Part shown: positions 1 through 6,379 of the stretch, in pieces
Numbering within the stretch: position 1 is the stretch's first letter
Layout: each line of letters begins with the position of its first letter
Program-made: the position numbers and the translations under genes
Notes under the pieces: model-generated
Databases searched by the model: none
Told to the model about the DNA's origin: nothing
The model's input: only the letters and a program-made list of their open reading frames with translations
Origin: Acidobacteriaceae bacterium
GTDB lineage: Bacteria; Acidobacteriota; Terriglobia; Terriglobales; Acidobacteriaceae
DNA length: 6,379 bases
Direction of reading: 5' to 3'
Assembly (NCBI GenBank): GCA_030049955.1
Contig: JASIJX010000089.1
Span: forward strand, 1 to 6,379

Positions 1-2306
1 AAGTAGAAGATCCCGTAGCCGCCGCGCAGCACGGTCCGATCGTTGAGTGTGTAGGCAAAGCCAAGGCGCGGGCCGAAGTTGTGGTAGTCCTGCGCGATGA
101 TACTGCGCGAGACGCCGTCCTGCCCGGCGATCATCACCGTGCCCGTCTGCACATTAAACGCCGACTGCTGGTTGTGCGCCTCATAAGGATGAGTGAGCAG
201 GTCCCAGCGCAAACCCAGGTTCAGCGTGAGGCGATGACTCACGCGCCAGTCGTCCTGCGCAAAGAGTCCGTCTTCCTGGCCGATGTTATCGAAATATCCG
301 GCCTGTGAGCCGATCTCGTACTGATCCACGCCGCCGGCCAGCAGCTCCGAAACTTCATAACCAGTAAAGTCCACCGTGCCCTGGTCAATCCAGAAGTAGC
401 CTTTGCCCTCCTGCGGATTGAAAAACGCCACCTGGCGGCGAATAAACGTGCCGCCGAATTTGAAGCTATGGTTGCCGTGGTCCCAGCTCACCGAATCGTT
501 CACTTCGTACGTGTTCTGCGGAACCGCATACAGGCCGTAATCTCCGGTGTACTCAAGGTTGCCCTTCCAGCCGCCGATTAGCGCGCCGCCGGTGGTTTCC
601 ATGTTGATGTTGGCGTTCTGAATGCCAAGGTTCTTGGAGACGTAGTCGCCATACATCGGCGGAGTGTAGCCGTAGTTGTCGCGGTTGTAGGCGATGTGGG
701 CTTCATTGACCACAACAGGCGAAAAGGTGTGCGTGTAGCCAAGGTCAAAGCCGCGCGCGTGCGTGGGGTTGATGCCCGTGCCCCCGCCCGCTGGCAGATT
801 CTGGAACTCTGAGGTCTTGGTGTTGACCGAGTTGTCGTAGCTGTAGCGAACGAAGGCAACGTCCCTCGAGCTTGGAATCCAGTCGAAGCGCACATCGAAG
901 GTGTTGTAGCGGTTGGCTTCGGTTTGCGTGTCGAGGTAGTTGTTCAGGTAACGATCCGTGCGCGTGGGCGTGGGGTAGGCGTTGAGGTAATTAACCGCAG
1001 CGGGATTCAGCCGGCCGGTGGATATGACGTTGGGTGTTCCTCCGTTGGCGCCGAACTGCGAAGGGCCGCCCACATTACCGCAGGTCGTAGGATCGAAGAT
1101 CCAGCCTGCCTGCGCGCCCGAGGTGGTCTCGCCAGCTAGTGGGTTCCCGTTGGAATCGACGCCTGGATAGCAGCGCGGATACTGCGTTTCGATCTGGCTT
1201 GTGCCGGGACCGTTTGCGCCAGCGGGATTCAGCAGCTCAGTAAAGTTGCCCTGCCTCATGAGGGTCGTAGGAACTGTAAGGTAATGCGGCGAAACGGCCA
1301 GCACTTCGCGCAGCGCCTGATAGTCGCCGAAACCGAAGAGACGGTTCTTCAACACCGGGCCGCCGATCGAGAACCCGGGCTGGTTGCGGAGGAATCCGCC
1401 TGCGGGCGTTTCCGGCGCGCCGTCGAAGCGGTAACCGGGATTCGAGTCGAAGCTGCGATCGCGATAGAACTCGAAAACAGATCCGTGGAACTGGTTGGTG
1501 CCGCTCTTGGTGGAGCTGATGACGATGGCTCCGCCGGCGCGGCCGTACTCAGCAGGCGCAATGTTGGTATTAACCTTGAACTCCTGCGTTGCGTCGATGT
1601 TCGGGAAGAAGAGAATGGTATTGACCAGGCCGTCGTTGTTGTCCACGCCATCCAGAATGTAGTTGTCGGCCTGTGGGCGCAGTCCGTTCACCGCAAGGGC
1701 CGCGTCGCCGCTCTCGTTGTAGCGCGCCGTCTCGGTGTAATTGCTGCTTCCGCCGCCGCTTGCTTCGTCGCCATAAGCGCCGCGGGTCACGCCCGGCGTG
1801 AGCAGCGCAAGCTGAGTAAAGTTGCGTCCGTTCAGGGGCAGATCTGTTACCTGCTTGCCCTCAATGGTCGCACCCACCGTAGCATCGGAGGTGTCGACAA
1901 GCGGGGCTGCGCCCGTTACCTGCACGGTGGTGGCCACGCTGCTCGGCTTAAGCTGAAAAGCCACAGTCTGCGTGGTCGTCACCGTAACAGTGACGCTCGC
2001 GGACTCACTCTGAAATCCGCCGGCGCTGATCACCACTACGTAGTTGCCACGAGGCACGGCGAGGATCTTGAACTCGCCCGAGCCGTTTGAGACCGCGTTG
2101 AGCTTGAGCCCGTCGGCGGAGTTGGTAGCAATCACCGCCGCCCCAGGAATCACGGCGCCAGTGGAGTCGGTTACAGTTCCCACGATGCTGCCGGTATCGG
2201 ACTGGCCGTGCAGCCCGAGCGGCGCCATCACAATGAGTATTGCGGCGAGCGCGATCCATAGCCGGCTGACGACGAGTTTGGACACGAACCTGCCTCTGTT
2301 CAACAT
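1..2306 (-). CDS. TonB-dependent receptor, Oar-like, with N-terminal carboxypeptidase-regulatory-like domain (C-terminus off the left edge)
   Basis: This is an outer-membrane receptor that probably binds and imports a large substrate using TonB energy; the substrate cannot be read from the sequence. The frame is open for 768 codons from the ATG at 2306 to the window edge. Residues 1-35 look like a signal peptide: a basic start, hydrophobic IALAAILIVMAPLGL, then HGQS. Residues 38-100 form a carboxypeptidase-regulatory-like beta-sandwich (GSIVGTVTDSTGAVIPGAAV, later GEFKILAVPRGNYVV). The plug follows at about 135-275, with LPLNGRNFTQLALLTPGV, NYILDGVDNND, and TKSGTNQFHGSVFEFYRD at its end. Barrel strands follow, including FSIGGPVLKNRLFGFGDYQ, SFKFGGTFIRRQ, LFAQDDWRVSHRLTLNLGLR and FGPRLGFAYT. 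No TonB box is obvious. Such receptors usually run to about 1,000-1,200 residues, so roughly a third should lie outside. A GTG directly before the ATG is an alternative start, but the ribosome binding site favours the ATG. The gene is divergent from the regulator at 2591. Family assignment is firm; function is unknown. Confidence 0.95.
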   Translation of the reverse strand, partial: MLNRGRFVSKLVVSRLWIALAAILIVMAPLGLHGQSDTGSIVGTVTDSTGAVIPGAAVIATNSADGLKLNAVSNGSGEFKILAVPRGNYVVVISAGGFQSESASVTVTVTTTQTVAFQLKPSSVATTVQVTGAAPLVDTSDATVGATIEGKQVTDLPLNGRNFTQLALLTPGVTRGAYGDEASGGGSSNYTETARYNESGDAALAVNGLRPQADNYILDGVDNNDGLVNTILFFPNIDATQEFKVNTNIAPAEYGRAGGAIVISSTKSGTNQFHGSVFEFYRDRSFDSNPGYRFDGAPETPAGGFLRNQPGFSIGGPVLKNRLFGFGDYQALREVLAVSPHYLTVPTTLMRQGNFTELLNPAGANGPGTSQIETQYPRCYPGVDSNGNPLAGETTSGAQAGWIFDPTTCGNVGGPSQFGANGGTPNVISTGRLNPAAVNYLNAYPTPTRTDRYLNNYLDTQTEANRYNTFDVRFDWIPSSRDVAFVRYSYDNSVNTKTSEFQNLPAGGGTGINPTHARGFDLGYTHTFSPVVVNEAHIAYNRDNYGYTPPMYGDYVSKNLGIQNANINMETTGGALIGGWKGNLEYTGDYGLYAVPQNTYEVNDSVSWDHGNHSFKFGGTFIRRQVAFFNPQEGKGYFWIDQGTVDFTGYEVSELLAGGVDQYEIGSQAGYFDNIGQEDGLFAQDDWRVSHRLTLNLGLRWDLLTHPYEAHNQQSAFNVQTGTVMIAGQDGVSRSIIAQDYHNFGPRLGFAYTLNDRTVLRGGYGIFY

Positions 2307-2313
2307 CACAATG

Positions 2314-2319
2314 TCCTCC
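2314..2319 (-). promoter_or_regulatory. Ribosome binding site of the TonB-dependent receptor
   Basis: The minus strand reads GGAGGA here, a near-perfect anti-Shine-Dalgarno match. It lies 7 bases before the ATG at 2306 and only 4 before the in-frame GTG at 2309, so it decides the start in favour of the ATG. Confidence 0.75.
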
Positions 2320-2440
2320 AGAATTTGTTTTGACTGGCGTTGATTTTGTCGGAGTCCGGCGGCAGCCAACGCGAGCTATCCGCAACCATGGTCGAGGAAA
2401 CGCGTTCCGAGGGACATTGGTCAATCCACAGCAAGGCAAT

Positions 2441-2470
2441 TTGTAATCAATCATTCATCAACAGTTAAAT
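2441..2470 (+). promoter_or_regulatory. Candidate sigma-70-like promoter for the winged-helix regulator (upstream option)
   Basis: TTGTAA (2441-2446) and TTAAAT (2465-2470) are separated by 18 bases in the most AT-rich part of the divergent intergenic region. Both boxes are imperfect. Transcription from here would give a leader of about 110 bases containing the ACAGG repeats at 2490-2513. A second option closer to the gene is TTCACT (2541-2546) and TAAACT (2563-2568), with a 16-base spacer and a very short leader. The sequence does not decide between them. Confidence 0.25.
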
Positions 2471-2474
2471 CTAA
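2445..2474 (-). promoter_or_regulatory. Candidate promoter for the TonB-dependent receptor
   Basis: On the minus strand, TTTAAC is followed after 18 bases by TACAAA in the same AT-rich segment that holds the plus-strand candidate, about 140 bases before the receptor ATG. Both boxes are poor matches to the sigma-70 consensus, so this is a guess supported mainly by base composition and by the divergent layout. Confidence 0.15.
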
Positions 2475-2489
2475 CTTTTTTAGTAGCTT

Positions 2490-2513
2490 ACAGGAACATC
2501 TCTACAGGTTCAT
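2490..2513 (+). repeat. Imperfect 10-bp direct repeat in the divergent intergenic region, possible operator
   Basis: ACAGGAACAT (2490-2499) and ACAGGTTCAT (2504-2513) match at 8 of 10 positions and start 14 bases apart. A further ACAGG occurs at 2533 and an ACAGT at 2461, so the series is spaced 29, 14 and 29 bases. OmpR/PhoB-type winged-helix proteins commonly bind direct repeats, and the gene immediately downstream encodes such a domain, so autoregulation or control of the divergent receptor is conceivable. The motif is short and could be chance. Confidence 0.3.
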
Positions 2514-2576
2514 GTCCGGTGGACTGGCGAAAACAGGCCTTTCACTCCTTTCATTTTTACCTTAAACTTCAGAGTC

Positions 2577-2580
2577 GGAG
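2577..2580 (+). promoter_or_regulatory. Ribosome binding site of the winged-helix/PD40 regulator
   Basis: GGAG ends 10 bases before the ATG at 2591. It is a modest match with slightly long spacing, but no other in-frame start nearby has a better one. The predicted winged helix begins about ten residues after this ATG, which supports the choice. Confidence 0.5.
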
Positions 2581-2590
2581 CTTCTAACAG

Positions 2591-4732
2591 ATGAGTACCA
2601 CAGTGCGAAAGGAAGGGCTGCGCCGGGCGCAGTTCGGCATTTTTGAAGCCGACCTGGAGGCGTGCGAACTGCGCCGGTCGGGAGTGCGAGTCCGGCTGCA
2701 AAGCCAGCCTTTCAAGCTGCTGGCTGCATTGCTCGAGCATCCGGGCGAAGTGGTTTCGCGCGAAACTTTGCAAACGGAGCTGTGGGGTTCAGATACCACC
2801 GTCGATTTCGACCACGGCTTGGGCATCGCCGTGAACAAACTACGCGACGCCTTGGGCGACTCAGCCGAGAATCCCCGATTTGTAGAGACGCTGGCCCGGC
2901 GCGGCTATCGCTTTATCGCCCCGGTTATACCGCTCGATCCGGCGCCGGCGTTAGGGCTGCCAACCACCGCGCCAGTTGTTCCGGTGGCCGCGCCTTCGCG
3001 GGCACGCTGGTGGCTCACCGGCACGCTGGCCATGCTCTGCCTGATTCTTGCGCTAGTGCTCTTGCTGCGCCCGCCGGATCGCAAGCCTTACCGCATCGCC
3101 CAGGTCACTTTCTCCGGCCACGTGCTCACCAACGACCTGGATGTCGAAAGCTTTTCGAGCTCGGCCAGTGACGGCACGCGTCTATATTTTTCGCACATGG
3201 ATAACGGCAATCCCGAGCTGGCCGTGGCGCTCGCCGCGAATGGCGAGATCAGCCGCATCCATCTGCCCTCGGAGATCGGCGCACCGCTCATCGGGTCGCT
3301 TTCGCCAGATGGTTCCCAACTCATTGTTCGCAGCCATCTGCAGCCGGAGCCTGAGCAGCCGCTGTGGATCGTCCCTACGCTCGGTGGCGACGCTCGCCGC
3401 GTGCCTAATGTTCTGGCCCATGACGCCACGTGGATGCCTGATGGCCATCATTTGCTCGTCGCCAGCGGCAATCAGCTCATCAAAATAGGTGCAGACGGCA
3501 GCGACCCGCACCCGCTTCTGACCACGCCCGGGCTCGCCTTCTGGCTGCGCTGGTCACCCGACGGCAAGCGCCTGCGCTATACCGTCCGCGACCCTAAGCA
3601 GCAAACCTCCGCACTGTGGGAAGCAGCAGCGGACGGTTCGCATGCGCATCCGCTGCTGCCAGGCTGGAGCCAACCCGCCAGCGACTGCTGCGGAAGCTGG
3701 ACTCCTGACGGCAACAACTACGTCTTCCAGTCTTCGCATACCGGGCACAGCGAAATCTGGCTGTTGCGCGAGAAGCCCTGGTACCTGGCTGGCGGCCCGC
3801 CCCGCCAGATCACCAACGGTCCGCTCGAGTACCAGGCGCCCAACACGGCTCCCAACAGCGATCGCATCTACTTCATCGGCGCCAGCCGGCAGTATGAGTT
3901 GCTGCGCGCCCTGCCGCACTCCACATCATTTACTCCGGTGGATCCCACCCTGGGTGCAGCAGAACTGGCGCGATACTCGCCGGATGGCAAGTGGGTCGCG
4001 TGGGTCAACGCCGCCGATCATTCTCTATGGCGGAGCCGCATCGATGGCAGCGAGCGCGTCGAGCTCACCACCGCCCTACAACAGATATTCGCTATGAAGT
4101 GGTCGCCGGACACGCGTCGGCTGGCGGTGATGGGCGAGGAGCCAGGCAAGCCGTGGAAGATTTATCTCATCGACTCAGAAGGCGGCAAACTGACGCCAAT
4201 TTTGAATGAAGATCGCAACGAGGCCGACCCCGACTGGGCGCCCGACGGCCAGTCCATCGTCTTCGGCCGTCCTCCAACTCGCATGGATAGCACGCAGCCG
4301 AAGGCGATCTACATCCTGAATCTGGCAACGCACCAGACCACCAAGATTCCCGGATCGGAGGGCCTCTTCAGCCCACGTCTTTCGCCGGATGGGCGCTACA
4401 TCGCCGCCATGCCCCTCGACCAGAAGGCCCTCATGCTCTACGATCGCACCGCCGGCCGCTGGACAACTCTCACGCAGCAAGGCGTCGGCGATCCGACGTG
4501 GTCCCACGATGGGCGCGAATTGTACTTCCAGGACTTTCTTGCGCCAGGCAAGCCAATCTACAAGATTGCAGTGCCGGCAGGCAAGCCTGAACGCGTAGCC
4601 ACTATCGACAACCTGTTGCCCATTGCCGCCACCGACTACCGGCTTATCGGCTTGGCGCCCGGCGACCTGCCCATCGTCACCGCACGGATTCCCGCCGTCA
4701 ATTTATATGAAATTGATTTGAACGAACGGTAG
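2591..4732 (+). CDS. Membrane-anchored transcriptional regulator: winged-helix domain, one transmembrane helix, PD40/TolB-like propeller
   Basis: This is a complete 713-residue one-component regulator of CadC-like layout. Residues 12-112 are an OmpR/PhoB-type winged helix: FGIFEADLEACELRRSG, then LQSQPFKLLAALLEHPGEVV and SRETLQTELWG, the likely recognition helix region FDHGLGIAVNKLRDALGD (73-90), and the wing FVETLARRGYRFIAPV. A Pro/Ala-rich linker (113-137) leads to one hydrophobic helix at about 139-159. The remainder is a periplasmic propeller with PD40-type motifs at about 238, 282, 322, 371, 420 (degenerate), 463, 505 (SPDT), 550, 598 and 638. The helix and linker imply DNA binding in the cytoplasm and sensing in the periplasm. 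Propeller segments such as PGKPWKIYLIDSEGG, LWRSRIDGSE and GLAPGDLPIV match a large acidobacterial paralogue family as I recall it; its ligands are unknown. There is no kinase or receiver domain, so no phosphorelay is implied. It is divergent from the receptor and 148 bases ahead of a second propeller gene. Domain calls are firm; the target gene is inference. Confidence 0.93.
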   Translation: MSTTVRKEGLRRAQFGIFEADLEACELRRSGVRVRLQSQPFKLLAALLEHPGEVVSRETLQTELWGSDTTVDFDHGLGIAVNKLRDALGDSAENPRFVETLARRGYRFIAPVIPLDPAPALGLPTTAPVVPVAAPSRARWWLTGTLAMLCLILALVLLLRPPDRKPYRIAQVTFSGHVLTNDLDVESFSSSASDGTRLYFSHMDNGNPELAVALAANGEISRIHLPSEIGAPLIGSLSPDGSQLIVRSHLQPEPEQPLWIVPTLGGDARRVPNVLAHDATWMPDGHHLLVASGNQLIKIGADGSDPHPLLTTPGLAFWLRWSPDGKRLRYTVRDPKQQTSALWEAAADGSHAHPLLPGWSQPASDCCGSWTPDGNNYVFQSSHTGHSEIWLLREKPWYLAGGPPRQITNGPLEYQAPNTAPNSDRIYFIGASRQYELLRALPHSTSFTPVDPTLGAAELARYSPDGKWVAWVNAADHSLWRSRIDGSERVELTTALQQIFAMKWSPDTRRLAVMGEEPGKPWKIYLIDSEGGKLTPILNEDRNEADPDWAPDGQSIVFGRPPTRMDSTQPKAIYILNLATHQTTKIPGSEGLFSPRLSPDGRYIAAMPLDQKALMLYDRTAGRWTTLTQQGVGDPTWSHDGRELYFQDFLAPGKPIYKIAVPAGKPERVATIDNLLPIAATDYRLIGLAPGDLPIVTARIPAVNLYEIDLNER

Positions 4733-4839
4733 GCAGCGGCTACGGCGGTCATTTCTCGTCTTGTCCTCCAGTAAAGGCCGGTACCAGTTATACGCAGATG
4801 TATTCCGGTTGCGACCGAGGCTGAACAAGGTTTTAGACG

Positions 4840-4866
4840 GCCGGAGGAAATTTTCAAACTTCCGGC
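4840..4866 (+). other. Stem-loop in the leader of the downstream propeller gene
   Basis: GCCGGAGG (4840-4847) pairs with CTTCCGGC (4859-4866) to give an 8-bp stem with one G-U pair and an 11-base AT-rich loop. It is not followed by a T run on the plus strand, and only weakly (CTAAAA) on the minus strand, so it does not look like an intrinsic terminator. It ends 14 bases before the ATG at 4881, next to the weak ribosome binding site. It might modulate translation, protect a processed end, or be incidental. Confidence 0.35.
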
Positions 4867-4880
4867 GGGTGGAAAAGCTC

Positions 4881-6379
4881 ATGAGAGTCCAGCGGCGAAC
4901 CATGGTGATCTGGGTGATCGCAGCGGTAGTATTGTGTCTTGCGGCTGCCGGATTCGCGGTGTGGAACGCACAGCGAGCGTTGAGCCGGTCCGAAAACGCG
5001 CTTCGTTCCGCCGGCGACTTACCCTTCACGGTTCACGCGGTTTCGTCCTTTCCCAATCCCGGTTTTGAAAGTATGCCGGCACCTGGTGTTTTCAAAGCCG
5101 GCGCAAGCTTTGAAGGGCGCTTCTATCTCGCCGGACCCGCAGGTCTCTACGCTTACACCGAGGACGGATCGCTCCAGCATATATATAGGTGTGGGCTCGA
5201 ATTGCCGGCAGCTCCGCTGGGGCAGATGGCGGTGGGCACATTGGCGGACGCTCGCCAGCCGGAACTGCTGATCGCTACGAGCGGCGAAGGCGTGCTGGCG
5301 TTCGACGGGCATAGTTTCCGGCAGATTCGCGCTGAACAACCGGAAGCACGGCAGATTACGGCATTGTTGCCGCTCAGCTCCGGCCGCCTGCTGCTCGGAA
5401 CCGCCAAACTGGGCCTGCTGGTCTACGACGGCAAGACACTGGGCGCCTTCCACTCGACCACGAGCGGTATCTATGTTACGGCCCTGGCAGGAACAGAGTC
5501 CAACCTCTGGATCGGCAGCATCGATCGCGGCGTCTTGCATTGGCGCGGCGGGCAAACCACGCAAATTGCAGAAGCTCAGGGGCTGCCCGATGCGCGAGTG
5601 GAGGCGATTGCCCCCCACGGCGATGCTGTTTACGTAGGAACGCCGATCGGTGTAGCAGAACTCAACGGAGACAAAGTGGCGCGGGTTCTGGCGCAGGGCA
5701 GATATGCGCACGCCCTCCTGGCGCAATCGGGCACTTTGCTCGTCGGCGAATTCGAGGGTGGGATTCTGCCTGTTCAGCTCACAGGAGCGGCGGCTGACCG
5801 CTCCTTGCGCCGTCCAATTGCGTTTCCCTCGGAGGGATCGGGCCGTAGCAGCGAGACTGCTTTGCCAATAAGTCCAGTTGAGCAGTTCCTCGCTCAAGGC
5901 AACGATTTGTACGCAGTCTCTGGAGACGGGCTGTTGCGCCGCAATTTGGATGGAAGCTGGAGCAGGGTCTTGAGCAGCTCCTCTGCGCTGCTCACCGACC
6001 GGAATATTTCCGCACTTCTGCCAGCATCTGACGGGCGACTCTGGATCGGATATTTCGATCGCGGACTGGATATCCTTCCAGCCACGGGCGGTGCTGCGCA
6101 ACACATTGAGAACGACACGGTCTTTTGCGTGAACCGAATTGTGGAGGACACGCAAATGGGAGTGGTCGCAGTGGCCACCGCCAACGGCCTGGTGATGTTC
6201 TCGCCCGACGGCCGGCAACGGCAGGTTCTGGACCGTAACTCCGGCCTGATCGCCAGCCATGTGACCGACGTGATCCCCTACGGCAATGGCCTGGCAGCCG
6301 CTACGCCGGCAGGCATTACCTTCCTTGATGGGAGCGGTGCGCACAGCCTCTACGCATTCGAGGGGCTGGTGAACAACCA
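4881..6379 (+). CDS. Membrane-anchored protein with two-component-regulator-propeller-like repeats (C-terminus off the right edge)
   Basis: The frame is open for 499 codons to the window end. A basic N-terminus (MRVQRRT) is followed by a hydrophobic stretch at 8-28 (MVIWVIAAVVLCLAAAGFAV), most likely a signal anchor leaving the rest in the periplasm. From about residue 75 come around ten propeller-like repeats typified by RLLLGTAKLGLLVYDG, LWIGSIDRGVLHW, AVYVGTPIGVAELNG, LWIGYFDRGLDILP and LAAATPAGITFLDG. These resemble the Reg_prop repeats of hybrid two-component sensors, where such propellers bind a periplasmic ligand. No kinase, GGDEF or DNA-binding domain is visible, but the sequence ends at the beginning of another repeat (GLVNN), so an output domain could lie beyond the edge. 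The start is supported by the anchor sequence and by GGTGG 8 bases upstream. The same frame stays open upstream through the whole gap, but without an ATG and with a basic, unconvincing translation; an in-frame GTG at 4869 is a less likely start. It could be co-transcribed with the preceding gene. The specific role is unknown. Confidence 0.88.
   Translation, partial: MRVQRRTMVIWVIAAVVLCLAAAGFAVWNAQRALSRSENALRSAGDLPFTVHAVSSFPNPGFESMPAPGVFKAGASFEGRFYLAGPAGLYAYTEDGSLQHIYRCGLELPAAPLGQMAVGTLADARQPELLIATSGEGVLAFDGHSFRQIRAEQPEARQITALLPLSSGRLLLGTAKLGLLVYDGKTLGAFHSTTSGIYVTALAGTESNLWIGSIDRGVLHWRGGQTTQIAEAQGLPDARVEAIAPHGDAVYVGTPIGVAELNGDKVARVLAQGRYAHALLAQSGTLLVGEFEGGILPVQLTGAAADRSLRRPIAFPSEGSGRSSETALPISPVEQFLAQGNDLYAVSGDGLLRRNLDGSWSRVLSSSSALLTDRNISALLPASDGRLWIGYFDRGLDILPATGGAAQHIENDTVFCVNRIVEDTQMGVVAVATANGLVMFSPDGRQRQVLDRNSGLIASHVTDVIPYGNGLAAATPAGITFLDGSGAHSLYAFEGLVNN

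Noticed and set aside
1284..2090. Plus-strand open frame of 268 codons opposite the receptor
   Set aside because: It lies entirely within the plug and domain region of the receptor, has no family resemblance, and its translation looks like a complement of the real gene.
2005..2454. Minus-strand open frame starting upstream of the receptor in another phase
   Set aside because: It overlaps the receptor's signal peptide and beta-sandwich out of phase. The receptor start has an excellent ribosome binding site, and this translation shows no signal or domain.
3088..3919. Several open frames on both strands within the PD40 propeller region
   Set aside because: They lie inside a continuous, motif-rich 713-residue frame and have no independent support.
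4840..4866. Intrinsic terminator after the regulator gene
   Set aside because: The stem is reasonable, but no T run follows on the plus strand, and it sits directly before the next start rather than just after the stop codon.
5019..6344. Long minus-strand open frame of 441 codons opposite the downstream propeller gene
   Set aside because: The plus-strand frame gives a coherent anchor and repeated propeller motifs, whereas the antisense translation has no recognisable domain and is rich in Arg, Gln, Ser and Cys, as expected from an antisense shadow in GC-rich DNA.
1..6379. Mobile element, CRISPR array, tRNA or other structured RNA
   Set aside because: I saw no terminal inverted repeats, transposase or integrase motifs, regularly spaced identical repeats or tRNA-like cloverleaf; nearly all of the window is explained by three protein-coding genes.

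Overview
The window reads as chromosomal DNA from an Acidobacteriota bacterium, probably Terriglobia-like. This is inferred from gene content and GC-rich codon use, not from any marker gene. The left part encodes a receptor of the Oar/carboxypeptidase-regulatory TonB-dependent type. The middle gene joins an OmpR/PhoB-type winged helix to one membrane helix and a PD40 (TolB-like) propeller. Both architectures are strongly expanded in that phylum. Coding density is high. I see no tRNA, rRNA, CRISPR array, insertion sequence, integrase or attachment site.

Layout. (1) Positions 1-2306, minus strand: the N-terminal 768 residues of a TonB-dependent outer-membrane receptor. It has a signal peptide, a carboxypeptidase-regulatory-like beta-sandwich, a plug and the first part of the barrel; the C-terminus lies beyond the left edge. 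(2) Positions 2307-2590: a divergent intergenic region of 284 bases. It holds the receptor's strong ribosome binding site, weak promoter candidates for both directions and a small set of direct repeats that could be an operator. (3) Positions 2591-4732, plus strand: a complete 713-residue transmembrane transcriptional regulator. (4) Positions 4733-4880: a 148-base gap with a stem-loop just upstream of the next start. (5) Position 4881 to the right edge, plus strand: the first 499 residues of a membrane-anchored protein built from about ten two-component-regulator-propeller-like repeats, cut by the right edge.

How they may work together (inference). The receptor would import or bind a large substrate at the outer membrane. 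The divergent regulator carries its DNA-binding domain in the cytoplasm and its propeller in the periplasm, so it could act as a one-component sensor controlling the shared intergenic region. The downstream propeller protein also faces the periplasm and may be co-transcribed with the regulator. No substrate is identifiable. Each component belongs to a recognisable family, so the window is best described as an uncharacterised sensor/receptor locus of known parts rather than a clearly new system.
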